Under the pieces are notes generated by a model, which was not told the origin of the DNA, searched no databases, and saw only the letters and a list, made by a program, of their open reading frames with translations. Shown piece by piece: positions 1 through 12,290 of a DNA stretch of 64,000 nt (position 1 is its first letter; each line of letters opens with the position of its first letter). Source of the DNA: Paragyromitra xinjiangensis (Eukaryota > Ascomycota > Pezizomycetes > Pezizales > Discinaceae); the NCBI GenBank assembly GCA_038503065.1, contig JBCAMK010000009.1:682001-746000 (forward strand), written 5' to 3'. The translations under genes were made by a program, and so were the position numbers.

Positions 1-1580
1 GAATTCTCCGAGAGGGATGTGCGGCGTACTTGTAGCTGAAAAGCCCTGCTAAATGCGCACGTGGATCTCCCGATAAGATAAACCTAAGATAACGAGAGGC
101 TCGCCAAGACCTCGCGTCAGCCAACCACTGGCAACCATTCTCTGCTTGAATGAATCCAAGGAGACGGTTCAAATTGGGAAAACATCTTTGCAACTAAAGC
201 ATACCAATAAGGTGCTTCGTTCCCAACCACTCAGTAATTTCATCAGCTAACATTAGAACCGCCAGTTCCTGTGCTCGCTCGTGAGAGGCTCGAGCAGCTT
301 CAATGGCGAGTGAGAATCGATGAAGCGTAAGTCCCAGCTGGTGTGAGCCTAAGCTAGCAACCCGAATTACGAAAATCTTTCTATAAACTGTCCTCTTGTA
401 CGTTCCCATTACAAAGTCCGATATATTTGCCTTATTTCCGCCGGCCGAGACACCTTTGTATTTTCAAGGGACTTCCACACCCACTTCAAGGACTCAAGAC
501 ACAGAAGGAATATTGACACTAAGATAGGTGCGCATGCAATCCTGAATCAAAAACGTGATATTTCTCTTCCTTGTGTGCATGAGTCCGGCTGGCTGGTGCC
601 ACCGCAGATCCTAATGGACCAAGGCATCAGAAATCGAGATTTCTGAGAAGAATGATTCGATGTCATAGTCCAGGCCCACCATGCTCCAATTTCACATACC
701 ATCTGCTCTACTCAATTCACTCGGGCTTTCTACTCGTGGCTCATATCGTCGAGTGATACTTGATTGCTAGTGTGGTGGTAGCAAAGAAGGCAATGTGGCA
801 GAAAAGCATGTTGTCCTGAAGCCCTATGTCTTTCTCTACTGCACACAATTGGAAAGACCTGGGCGCCAACAGATCCCAAAACTTGGAGCGGTTGCTCCTC
901 ACGAGCTCCTCGTGCAGTTGGTTGCGGGTCCCCAACAGCGGTCGGGCCACCCGCCTTCAAGAAAGAAGAAAAACCCAAATCCCTGTGGATTTCACGAATC
1001 CACCGAAACACGACCCACCCGCGCCTGCCTTTGGAGAGTATGTGAGCTGTCAAATGATTTATTACAGTACAAACCACGTAATCCCGCACAAAAACTTCGA
1101 GGTACCGATAGCCCTGCCATGAGAAGCAAGATAGCGTCTAAACTAGGTTGCTCAACAATTTAGATTATCACTTTTGCCCTCCCGAAGTTTAGGTTGCTGA
1201 CATTTGTTACTTCATTCATCCTATCGGGTAGCACCATAGAGCATTTTCTGCAGTCGAATAAACCCCTCACAGTCAGGGGCGCGCAGCATGCAACTAGGAC
1301 ACGAAGTATAAATGTTTCGGAATCAATGATCGAGCAGGGTAGCTATTCTGGCATCGACAAAATCTTAATGCTCTTGTTTTTCTGATTCCCATCACTTTAT
1401 TGATGTGTACGTTCTGCAGTATCCGTCGTATTCATGTCGGCCAACTCATGGTCATCGGCCCCGCTAGCCCCTTCACTATCGGCTCCTCTCAAGCTACTCC
1501 ACCTACCAAGCCCCCTTGTGTTCTCTCGTATCCCCTTCATGATCGGCCTCGGGTTGATGAACAATTTTGGGTCTAGAAAC
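1..1580. other. Gene-poor stretch, no supportable gene
   Basis: No gene is recognised here. The minus strand carries a 71-codon open stretch at 194-409 that would form a helical, Ala/Glu-rich peptide, and both strands are open for about 100 codons around 730-1160. None has splice context or a family signature I recognise. A short motif (ggttgct, then an atcacttttg block) near 1144-1176 recurs at about 3044-3064. Confidence 0.4.
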
Positions 1581-2725
1581 TCATGTTCTTGGGTGTGCTG
1601 TTCCTTTGTCTTTCATCTGTTGGAGTCTAGAATCGGCCCCGGCCCGGTAACGTGGCGACTCAAGCCCAAGCTTGTCGAGTTTGAACTTGCTATGGTCATG
1701 AAGAAGCCACACCCCAAAAACGTGGCCCACAAGGGCATCCAGTCTGCCATAGCAGGCTGCTTCTAGATCGGAAGCTATGATGTTGGCGCCCTTGGCGAGT
1801 CCCAGGCGACAGGGTACAGAGTCTGGTTTTTCCATGATTAGTTCGAGTTCTGAGAATAACTGCCACATCAAACGTTATGTAAAGGTGATAAGCTACGTCC
1901 TAGATGGCCACAGTGAGATCTAAGATGCCGATGTAGACTCTTTGTGACGTCTTCACCGAGAGCTCCGGTATTTCACTTGACTACCCAAACAATCTCGTAC
2001 ACGACAGCGAAGAAGGACTATGTCGCCGGAAACGAGGTGACTCCACTTGTATGGTAACCTCACCAATGCTTCTAGGAGACTTCTTATTGTACGAAAATGG
2101 GAGCGCGCGATCATATCGGACAGTAGCGTTCAAAAATAGTATTTTTTTCGAAAAAAGTTGACCCTGGAAAACCCGGCAATAGTTGATCATTGCTGGGAAA
2201 CCAGACAAAAAGTCCGCGGAATACTGCCTCGTGGTAGTCTGAACGGTGATAACTGTTAACAGCAACATGAGCATTGTAGTGACCCTTGTTCCTTGTTATT
2301 ATGGCGTCTCCCTAGAGTGGTCCTCTGGTAATCCCTACAAAATGGCGGCCCAAAGAAATGTAAGAACCTAAAGCAAGGTAAGACATCGAACGTATCGGTC
2401 AACACATCTCGCATATGACACTTACATGTATCTAATAAGAACACAGGCCATTTCATCAATATGCCGAAGAGAATGTTCCACGTTCACAGCATCCGACTTC
2501 ATACCGACAGCCATCGTAAACCAAGTTATGGAAGCCGCGTAGGAGATTGCAATCGCGATGTACAGGTAGCCGCCTCTCTTTGGAAGATCCACGCAACAGC
2601 CACGCGCTGAGGATAATTATTACTATGTTGAAGACTCCAGTAAAAATCACATCTTCAGGCGATGGGTTTACTCTGGTGATCTGGTTGGTTATGTTTGAGC
2701 ACATCATTCAGAATGGAAACCTCAC
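1581..2725 (-). pseudogene. Frameshifted opsin/HSP30-like seven-helix protein relic
   Basis: Read on the minus strand, pieces in different frames line up in order with the fungal microbial-rhodopsin/HSP30-YRO2 family. About 2584-2705 gives a helix-A-like segment. About 2426-2583 gives RGGYLYIAIAIS followed by a helix-B-like stretch, ending in IRYM at a GTAAGT donor, where the family has an RYIDW-type motif. About 1946-1966 reads ALGEDV, like the family's ALGSDV. YPVAW (1802-1816) is followed in another frame by GLAKGANIIASDLEA and the helix-G region LDALVGHVFG. At least two frame changes are needed: near 2580 between helices A and B, and near 1800 between YPVAW and GLAKG. Helices C-E could not be traced. 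The helix-G position that holds the retinal-linking lysine in opsins (LDLLAKPVFG pattern) reads Gly. The frame shifts point to a pseudogene, although sequencing errors or unusual introns are possible. The family call is fairly confident; the exact limits are not. Confidence 0.55.
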
Positions 2726-5696
2726 CGTGGGGGTTAAGCCCGGTAAATGGATACATGGCACTGAGTCCTTTGGAGCCGAAGGCCCAACTGACACAGAGAA
2801 ACCGGGGTTCAGTACAGGTGCATTGGGGCTGTCTGCAGGATATAGGGATAATCGTTTTAGCTACATGAAGTTTTTGAGCTTCAGCAATATCGAAATCCCG
2901 TCGGTAGTCTACCCCGGCTAGGGAGGTTGAGATAGATGTATCATAGTGATTTCACCACAACTACCGTTCTATCATCACGACTAACCTAAAACAAGGCAAC
3001 TCGGAGGGTGGCAAACCCAACTTGATTAAACTTTAGCTTGGGTTGCTAATTTAATCACTTTTGTTTTTGTGCATGAGTAAACTTCTGTGGTGGCGAGAAA
3101 CAGCCCGCAGCGCTTCATGCAGTATCACTCGCTACACTGGTGCCGCGATTGTGTGTTCAGAGGGTTACATGGTGACACAAACAATTCTAAGTTGCACGTA
3201 TGATTGGTGTATCCGTTTGTTTTGTTTCCGTTCGCTTGGGATGCTGAGCATGAAAGCGTCATAATGTTGAGAGAATTCAATTGTGGGACAGGAACACACG
3301 CTGAGAAGATCAATATTATGAAAGCCTTCACCGCGATGCCTGATCCACTAGTGTGCATACACGTGGATGTAATTGGTTCACTACTCAGACTAGGAGGGTT
3401 GAAAGTGTAAGTAGGCTTTCCGTCGAATTGGCGGTGTACGTCGTTAGTCAAGATCGACAGACGAGGCAGACTGCAGACGAACCATTCCTTGAATGGTAAG
3501 GGGGTGAAAAAAAACAAAAACGACAAACGAAAAGGAACCAAAGAAAGGTAGTTCAAACAATTGGAAACTTATGAATTTTCTTTTGTGACGAAGCTAATTA
3601 CCGGAGATGATAGAATGTTCTAAATATATTTTAAACCCGTCGACCTCTAGATCTCGTCAGAGACGAACAACTGTTTATAGTAATTGATCACCTAAATTAC
3701 TCACAGTTGCTGAGACCTTGCATAGCTTTTCCTGGTCGTGGCTCATCGTCAGTGTTCTGGGCCCAATTGGATATCTATTCTACGATCCAAGCTTTTCGTT
3801 GGGAGGATAGTTGTAGCTCTCGAGATTCTGATCAGCTGGAAACAGGTGTCGTCTTGGGTGTTAAACATTGAGGCTTCTGTAAAACTCAGAAAATCTTAAT
3901 TAGTATTCTGGCTTGGAGAAAATCGCGATATTGACTCACTGAGTGGACTCAGAGCAAATATTCTCCAGGTAGATTTCGAGATTTGGACAATCTGTGGTAC
4001 ATAGGAGAGAGCTCAACTTGCTATCTGAGACATTATCTCAGCCAGTCTTTCACCAAGCACAACCGATTGGGAGCAGAACGCCACCCAAAAAGCTTGGTAT
4101 CCGGAAATCAGTTCGTAGCTGGTCACGTATGTGGGCCGGACCGTTGGGGTCCGTACAGCTGGGAATTTTTATCTCTCGGCCTTGTATCTCTTTCGTCTAG
4201 TCGGCAGTGTAGATATATGCGTTCATCCGCTTCAGCTTCAGCTTGCTCATGTCGTACAGCGAAATATGTCTGAGAAATCCCATTTCGAACAGAATCTTGG
4301 CCTACGAATGAGGCTCAATTTACAAGGCCAAAATAAGTAAGTATCGTTGCACGATTGATATCCCACTCTGATGAGTATACTTTTGGAGCAAAGAACAATG
4401 CCATAGAGCTTCAGCTTCAGCTGATGGAATTTTAATCACTGACAGGACACGAAGGTTCACTGATAGTCAAGAGCTGACCGCAATATCAGATTTAGGATAT
4501 TTTCCTCACTACAGCTTGGCCCATAAGTGTAGAAATCGGGCGATTATCAGCAAAGCTGGTTGAAATGGAAGCTTCGACGGACGAACCGAGGCCTGACATT
4601 GACGTGGTGGATGCAGGGGAGTTGTTCCCGTGGGCCTGGAACCGACGATACGGTATCGTCTATTCCTACCTCCCTTCCGCTCCACCAAGATCAGATCTGG
4701 AAGTGTGCAGATTCAGCTCCGCCGCTTTGCTCCGAGATGAAATATTTTATTGTTTTTACGCTGTATAGCACGGTATAGGAACCTTCGCGAGCCTTATGAC
4801 GGGCTTGCAATTGTATGCACAAAGATGTGGCTCTCCCAGCAAGGTGGGGCGGTGTACCCGGAAGAGTACAAGTTTTGTGCGTTGCGGCTGGACATTTTTA
4901 GCCGCAGAAGGCAACAGCACTCGAGAAGGTCAAGCACCAGCTGAAGAAGCTGCCAGTGAGGGCATGCACATAACAATTTTCTTCTAGTCTGTCTGTATCT
5001 GTACGTATGAGTTGCCGAGCGCATGCAGCAGCGAAACATTCAGAACGATGATGACAGACACTACGATGGCCAAGCAGTTTTGGTGGGGTGGAGGTTTCAG
5101 CAGCCCGAAACAGATATGCATCCATAGCGTTGAATTTCTGGTACGTCGAAACTAAATACCGTACCTACATATAACGCGCCAAGGAAGAGATGTAGCGCAA
5201 GATGTGTTGGATGGTGCTGTGCGTAGCTGCTCCAGGGCCAACATTGTATGGGGGAGGCTGTTGAGTGATAGCTGGACCTCCCGTAGGGCTCGGCAAAGAG
5301 TCCAACGCCGCCACAAGCGATCCCCACCTCGCGCCAGGTGCTTGTACTCTGTGCTGCTCCTCGCCCTCGATCCTTCGCTCGCTGCATTCTCATCCTCCTT
5401 TCTCTCTTTGGGTTTTGCGTTTTTGGCCTTTGCCATCTATCCGTTCGACGTTTCTCAATCTAATCTACCCCTCCATCTCCCAGGCTTGCGCATCGACTCC
5501 TTCTCTTCCATCCTGTATAAAGCTTCACGGATCCCACCCTTCGAGGCCTTCTCTTGACCTGCATCGCTCCACAGTCTCCTTTGGACAGAAAGGAAAAACA
5601 AGCCTCTTCAGATCTACAGGAAACTTCTCGCAAAGCTTGCTGGCTCAGTCATCCGAACGTTCACTCAGACTTTCTTTGGAATAATTTTGTATCAAC
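2726..5696. other. Intergenic stretch with possible coding relic and metacaspase leader
   Basis: No intact gene is recognised. Plus-strand open stretches at about 4565-4768 (contains DAGELFPWAWNRRYG) and 4750-4944 (contains PYDGLAIVCTKMWLSQQ) have protein-like composition but lie in different frames and match no family I know; they may be a decayed gene. An AGCTTC short repeat occurs at about 4228-4243 and 4409-4421. The last 350 bases before the metacaspase ATG are pyrimidine-rich, as is usual for a fungal leader/core promoter. Confidence 0.3.
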
Positions 5697-7457
5697 ATGT
5701 CTGGTCAATACCCCCACAACCCGTACGGCCAACAATCCGGATATCCTAACCAGCAATATCAATATCCACCGTATGTCATCTGGATTGTTTTGGATTTCAC
5801 GGTCTTTACTTTTTTTTTTGGATATTGACGCATTCCGGTTTGTGCTAGAGGGCAACAACCACAATATACTTATTCTTCAGCGTCACCTCAACCTCAGAAC
5901 TATTACCAGGGGCAACAAACCTCTCAATACCCCTACCCTGCTGCTGGACCGGTATGCATTTTCTACTAGTGTTTCTGCTTGAAAATGGTTGGTTACATAA
6001 GGTTTTTTTTGCTAAGCAGCTATTTGAATTAGTCCCATCAACAGCAATGGACCGGGCAACCCGCGCAGAATCAAGGTTATCCACATCAGCCTGGTTTGTC
6101 ATTCTCGGGCCTGCCTTTTTATGGTTGAATTTTTTGTGTCTGCATCATATTGACTGGTTCCTTTTAAGTTATGCCTGTTGGAAATGAGGTTTATCAACAC
6201 CATATGGCTCCAGGAGGCCCACAACCACCTCCTACCGGCCAACAATCATTTAACGTACCGGGCGCATCTCATATCAGCTATCAGTATGGCCCGTGTACAG
6301 GGAAACGCAAGGCACTCCTGATTGGCATAAACTACTTTGGCCAGCGGGGGCAGTTGAGGGGATGTATCAATGATGTTAAGAACATGTCAACTTTCTTGCA
6401 CCAGAGGTTCCAATACAAACGTGAAGATATGGTTATTTTGACAGATGACCAACAGAACCCAAGGAGTCAGCCGACTAAACAAAATATTATTCAAGCAATG
6501 CATTGGCTCGTCAAAGATGCTGAACCAACCGACTCGCTATTTTTCCACTACTCAGGTTGGTTCCCTTGCAAGTGTTTGAAAAATTCTGTTCTAACTGCCT
6601 TCCCTAGGCCACGGTGGACAGACTAAGGACCATGACGGTGACGAAGGTGATGGTTAGTAAAACCTAATCGGGAAATGATCAGCATAGCCTTGGCACCAGG
6701 TATATATACTAATTTAATCTTATAGGATACGATGAAACTATCTACCCTGTCGACTTCCGTTTCAATGGTCATATTGTCGATGATGAGATGCACAGAATAA
6801 TGTTGGGCTTGCCCTTCACCTTTTCGCCTTTAGGAGTGCTGACAATGTATCCCCCATAGGGTTGTGCCTCTTAAGCCTGGTGTCCGCCTGACAGCAATCT
6901 TCGACTCCTGCCATTCTGGATCTGCATTGGATCTTCCTTACCTCTACTCCACTCGTGGTGTCGAGAAGGAACCCAATATTGCGAAAGAAGCTGCAACTGG
7001 CCTTTTCGATGCTCTCAAGGCATACAATCGGGGCGATCTTGGTGGTATTGCTTCATCAGCTTTAGGAGCCTTTAAGAGAGTTACGTCTGGTAGAGGGGCT
7101 GAGGAAAGAGCAAAAAGAACCAAGACATCGCACGCAGATGTTATTCAGTGGTCTGGGTCGAAAGACAGTCAAACTTCGTGGGTCAACCCGCCAACCTAGA
7201 AGCTGCTGTTGAAAGCTAATATGTGACCCATCTGTAGTGCGGACGCTACTGAAAACGGAGAAGCTACTGGTGCTATGAGTTACGCATTCATTCGGGCACT
7301 GAACAAGAACCCTCAGCAATCTTACCAACAGCTGCTGTCCAGCATCAGGGATGAACTTTCAGGGAAATATTCACAGAAGCCGCAGCTCAGCTGCAGCCAC
7401 CCTCTAGGTAATGATGGCCAACCCCTTGATGAGTCTGAGATGGAGTTTAAATTTTGA
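5697..7457 (+). CDS. MCA1: Metacaspase (caspase-like cysteine protease)
   Basis: Clan CD Arg/Lys-specific cysteine protease, family C14, of the yeast Mca1/Yca1 type, linked to protein quality control and cell death. Eight exons join in frame: 5697-5770, 5849-5951, 6033-6093, 6169-6555, 6608-6652, 6726-6801, 6860-7177, 7238-7457 (427 aa). The N-terminal ~120 residues form the Gln/Pro/Tyr-rich prodomain typical of fungal type I metacaspases (start [13 protein letters not shown]). The p20 region follows with [12 protein letters not shown]. The catalytic His is in GHGGQ (about residue 210), made by joining exons 4 and 5; the catalytic Cys is in DSCHSG (about residue 266). The C-terminal p10-like part has [11 protein letters not shown]. 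Length and motif order are normal for the family and both catalytic residues are intact. The start is the first ATG after a pyrimidine-rich leader and the protein begins as fungal homologues do. It is convergent with the phosphomutase gene downstream. Confidence 0.93.
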
Positions 7458-8336
7458 GTTTCATCCTTTACCTATTTTTTAATTGCCCATTTTCCTAAAA
7501 ACATCCACGGAAATCATTATGTACTCTACTATTTTCCTTTCTTTCTTATTATTTCTCTTTCATGTTTCTTGAGTAGATCTCATTTCATGTTTCCTTCTTT
7601 TTTTTTGCCTGATTACCCTCCCGATCTTACCCTTTAGTTTATTTTCTTGGTTTTATTTTGGGAACACTACGGCTAGAGTTTAGAGTGAAATTTTTAACGT
7701 GCGTTGGGTCGATACAGATACGAGATTGCTCTACGTCATGTAGACACGAAAATTTTCGGCTTTAGACCTCTACCCGTCGACAATCGGAACAGCTCTCACG
7801 GCATACGAACCGTTACCCCTTCTTCCCCGGCCGCCATCACACCTTTACATTCGGGCTTATCGATTTAGTTTCTGCATCTGTTCTTGATATAATCTCAAAA
7901 ACTGCTTCATGGGTTATTATGCGGAGTTGTGGAACTGACGATACCTTCTGTTTTTCGTTTTTTTATTCTTTGGGACCTGATGTGTTGTATTCGAGAGGCA
8001 TCTCATTCAACCGTTATGCGTCAGGTTTTTTTCTCGGTTTTGGTTTTCTTGGCTTTTTCTTATATTTGGAATGGGGCAGGCGTGCTTAAGACTTAAAAAG
8101 TGGTGTAAGAGGTGTGGATTCGGGCGGCTTCTTTGTTCCTTGTTCTTGCTTTTGAAAAGATCAAAATTTTAGGGTATTGGTTATCTGCTCCTTGCCATAT
8201 AATTTTCCCGGCACGCCGGCAGAAAGCATAGTCCGCATAACAGATTAAAGTAGATCACTAGACAGACATCACTTTCGGTATCCTGAGTCATAAATGCTAC
8301 TCCTCGATGCTCTTCCCAACTACCAGAATTTGGGAC
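7458..8336. other. Convergent 3' intergenic region
   Basis: This stretch lies between the stop codons of the convergent metacaspase and phosphomutase genes. It is T-rich on the plus strand, especially 7480-7660 and 7940-8060, as expected for 3' untranslated and termination sequence. No further gene is seen. Confidence 0.5.
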
Positions 8337-10452
8337 CTAGGGTAACAAAAGCCCAGTCTCAGAAGGACGAAACCATTCCTTCGTTAAAGCCCCCGAAATT
8401 TCTTGTGCACCCTGCCTCGCTGCTTCTTGCGTTTCTGCTTTGCACTCGATGTACACTAATAAGGATTTTTGCATCAGCGTGAAGTTTAGATGAGGTGAGA
8501 GAAATTGAGAAATCCCACTTTTTATTTTAGGCTCAGTCCCTGATCCTCTCACGGTAAATCTCACACCACCTTCCAAGTCACAGGTAATCATTTGCGAGCT
8601 TGGGTCTACTGGCAGCACTGGGTTTCCATCAGAAGTAGCTGAGTCAAACCCCTCAGTCAAATCTCTCCACCAAGTTACCTTCCGATTCCCCACTTTCGTG
8701 GGATGTGGCTTCCCTATACTTCGAATCTCGGTAAATATCTTCTTCGTTAAGGCCGCGTCAGGAGAGATAAAGTAAGAGTTTGCGGTCTCGAAATAACCAT
8801 ACTTCTCGTGAAGTTGTTCGAGCTTCTTGTGCACAGTGAGACCTTCATTGGCCCATTTCTGTACCATAGCGATGAAGACGCTCGCCGCTGCAATACCATC
8901 TTTGTCATGCACCACAGGAGAAAACATATAACCTATTGCTTCTTCAAAAGCATACAACGCATCGTATCCTCGGCTCTGCAATACTAAAGCTTGGTTGCCT
9001 AGCCATTTGAACCCGGTGAGTGTTTCCTCATAATGGAAACCCTCTACAGCAGCCATAGCTTGCAGCATCTGTGTGGAAACAGTTGACGCCAACATGGCTA
9101 GCTTCCCCTCCCCGTCAACTTCCCCGACCTTTTGTCGGTAAACGTCTAGAGTCTGTGCGGCGAAAAGAACACCCAACTGATTGCCAGTGAAAACTTTCCA
9201 GTCCCCTGAAGGAAGCTTTTCGGCAGCAGCAAATCGATCAGCATCAGGGTCGCTAGCTAATACTAAAGAGACACCATGCTTATTTGCGGTGGCAATTGCT
9301 AGGTCTAGGGCACCCTTTTCCTCGGGGTTCGGAAAAGGAACTGTAGGGAATTCGGGATCGGGTTGCGCCTACACAGAATTTTAAGTATAGATGCATGCAG
9401 CCGTAGCATTTATGGTAGTTCCTTACCTGCTCCGAAACCACAACCATATTATCCGTCAACCCCATATCAGCCACCACACGTCTCATAGCCGCCAACCCCA
9501 CACCATGCATTGCCGTATAAACAAATCCAAAATCCTTCTCCCCATCACACGTGCGGACTTTCGCTACCTCTCCCAATGACTTAAAATAAGCATCCTTAAC
9601 CTCGTCTAACAGGGCCCCATCCGAGCCCAAAACGTGACTCACGTCCCAATTCAAGGGTTTCAGGTTCTGCTCAATATGTAGAGCGATGAGTTTGTCGTGT
9701 GGAGGAATAATCTGGCAGCCGTTGGACCAATATACTTTGTATCCGTTGTCTTGTGCAGGGTTATGAGAAGCCGTAATCATTACACCTGCAGTTGCCCCAA
9801 GCATGTTGACCGCAAAAGGGACGAGCGGCGTATGTACTAGCTCGCTGTACAAATAAACCTGGGGGAATTACTTTGGTGAGCTTGGGCCGGCCGTAATGGG
9901 AACGTCGTGAGAATCAGTTATTACTCTAATTCCTTTATCCATCATAGCTACCGCAGCGAGGCGCGCGAATCGCGAGCTATTGTGGCGGTGGTCATAACCG
10001 ATTACAATAGAGGGGTTACTAGACTGCTCGCAAATGTAACTCGCAAGGCCTTGAGATGCTTGGATCACGGTAAGGTCGTTCATGCGAGAGAATCCAGCTT
10101 CCATTCTAGCTCGAAGACCTAACAAGATTTTAGAGATGGTGGAGTTATGAGATATATAGCTGTTATCACCCACCAGCTGTACCAAACTCAATCCCTAAAA
10201 CCGATACGTTGATTGTTAGCATCTACTCTCCGTAGACCGCACCGGGGCAGAAAATGTGTAGAAACTAGGTTGAATACGTTTGCGGAGCCTTTTTTCAAGC
10301 TCTTCGGTGTTTCCAGCATCCAGAAGAGATTGTATCTCAGCTCTAGTTGTTTTATTCTGGAACGGTTAGCAAATTAGGGCATTTGTAGTGAAAGCGGGGC
10401 ATACTTTATCAAGTTCGAGCCACTGTGCAGCAAGTTCTTTGATGGAAGCCAT
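8337..10452 (-). CDS. PRM15: Phosphoribomutase / phosphoglucomutase-2-like
   Basis: Alpha-D-phosphohexomutase superfamily enzyme, closest in motif pattern to yeast Prm15/Pgm3 and human PGM2, which interconvert ribose-1-P and ribose-5-P (and glucose phosphates) in nucleoside salvage. Seven exons on the minus strand: 10452-10405, 10356-10278, 10194-10174, 10118-9925, 9858-9427, 9368-8519, 8455-8337 (580 aa). The start gives MASIKELAAQWLELDK. Motifs in order: IEFGTAGLRARMEAGFSRMN near the N terminus; the phosphoserine loop GVMITASHNP (Ser about 145); metal-binding DPDADR; sugar-binding FEEAIGYM; phosphate-binding RGSGTEPKIK near the C terminus. All catalytic motifs are present and the length fits the ~600 aa family. 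The third exon is only 21 bases and encodes most of IEFGTAG. Substrate preference (ribose versus glucose phosphate) cannot be settled from sequence alone. Confidence 0.92.
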
Positions 10453-10552
10453 AGCAAAAGGTTCTGTGAAGTCGCGACGGAAAGGCGTTCTGAATAAGTC
10501 TGTAGGGCTGAAGGTTGGGAGGTGAGGTTCTTGGTTCGCTAGGGATCTTACC

Positions 10553-10817
10553 CTAAATATGCACTTGCATCTGAATGGTCCCTTTCATGTGATTAGCGAA
10601 TGACGTACAAATGCGGGCTAACTCGTCGGCTAATTCCGTGCCCTCACGAGTTTTAGAACCGCTGGACTTTTTCCATTCCCGCATGTGCCAAAGTAAGGCG
10701 GGGAGCTAAATATGATGCTGCAGAGCCGTATCTTAACAAATAGTAGCAAGCTTTGATAAACGCCGGGTCTCCACTTAGCACATCTCGAGTAAGTATAGCA
10801 TAGGTACACACAAACCC
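10553..10817 (-). pseudogene. Unrecognised coding relic or exon pair upstream of the phosphomutase
   Basis: Two protein-like minus-strand open stretches abut. One runs from about 10817 to 10653 and contains AILTRDVLSGDPAFIKACYY then RYGSAASYLAP. The second runs from 10705 to 10553 in another frame and contains LLWHMREWKKSSGSKTREGT then ELADELARICTSFANHMKG before a stop codon. A TTTAG just before 10705 could be an acceptor, but the only obvious donor close upstream (GTTAAG) would give an intron of about 35 bases, shorter than any other here. A frameshift in a decayed gene is the simpler reading. I do not recognise the family; a mobile-element protein is possible. It lies about 100 bases upstream of the phosphomutase start, so it would share or overlap that promoter. 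Confidence 0.35.
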
Positions 10818-12290
10818 TCAGAATGTTCTCCCTTCAGAGGATTCTCAAAGACAAAAACATGTTGGATTATCCTGATGTTCCAGATTCCTAGGATCGATAA
10901 TTTAAGGAACTGGGAGTAACACGTTTGACTGCTATCCGAAAAAGGTGATAGAGCAAAAAACGTCAAAATTGCATTGCCTTAAAACCTGATATATGATATC
11001 AACAAGATAGATACTAGAAATAGTATTTGTATCATCAGTAAGTATTCGTTTGCAAGATTCTTGTTGGGGGTCATTTTTTGTCACTAAATCCGTCCTTTAG
11101 CCGTATCTTTCGGATTGTTGTCAAGTAGGTTTGCGGCTAGACAGATAAAAATATTTCCCCTGGGTTCGTCCAACTATCTAGGTTACGTTTACAGCGACGT
11201 CTGATCATGCTTTAGTCGCTGCTCTCGACCATCTCCTGGGAGACCTAGTGCGCAGTATGGACTGGGCACGAGACTAGGAGAACCCGGATGTTGATCAGTG
11301 GTCGAGACAAGAAACTCTAGCCAGCAGATGGCCCAAAAGTGCCTAGAGTCTAGGTTGCGTGGGTCCAGGTTATTTCCTCGGTCAGTGGACCCTTGGCCAC
11401 TTCAGCACAAGGTAGATGAAGGAAAGATAGATGCTTAGTGAAACTTATATTAGTAAGTGATATCCTGGGAGTAAATTCGGCGAGACGGCGGGTAAAATAT
11501 CAAGAAAGGTTTTGGCAATAGACAATCTCAGGACTCTCTGTGCTATTCGTTCTCCTTGAACCCACGCTGGCGGCCTGAATTCAATGAAAGTAGGACAGTA
11601 GCTTCGAAATCGCTGCCCATTCAGCCAAAAATTCCTTGACATGCCCCGAAGGGCCATCAAGAGTAAAGTCAGTTGAAGGTAGTTTTCAACTAGCAAAAAT
11701 CACAACTCAGACGAATCTTCACTGTTAGTGATATTGCCCTTGCACACGGATGGGAGAGCAAGAAAGGGAGGGGGGAGGACAGGTCTTTTGTGCTCACGCC
11801 AAGATAATTTCGCCACCCGAGCCTCTGCGGGCCATAGAAGGGGAAGGGCCTTTATGCTCCGCCTGTTCCCTCCCATACTAACCTTACTCGTCATAAGGTA
11901 AGGGGAATCGTGTATTGCTAAACAGTAAAAGCTTGAATTTGTTTCTGCGAGAGATTTCAGTACCCTACTTTATTGTATAATCTAGAAGGGTGTGGGAGCT
12001 TTTCCTGGATAGACTTAGGGGCCTATCTGTAGCATGAGAAGTCACTCGAATCCAGAGTTCGCCGCTTTAGAATTTCGCTGACGAAGCTTGAGATGACTAA
12101 GACAGCATCAGCCTCCGTCACCCCTCAGCCCCTCTTTGGCGAATCACTCCCATCTGCAATTCGATACCTCGTTAACAATTTCAGAAATCCTGCAGAGAGT
12201 CTGTCTCTCTTGCATATCTGTACGGACGCCGTCCTCCCCACGACATAGAGCTTCTCGCCAAAAACCAAGCTGGAGTACGCATCTTCTAGG
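10818..12290. other. Intergenic stretch before GGA
   Basis: No intact gene is seen. A minus-strand open stretch at 11445-11696 has protein-like content (for example RNFWLNGQRFRSYCPTFIEF) but no recognised family, and another lies at 11700-11894. They could be relics related to the one at 10.6-10.8 kb. The final 200 bases are GGA promoter and leader. Confidence 0.3.
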
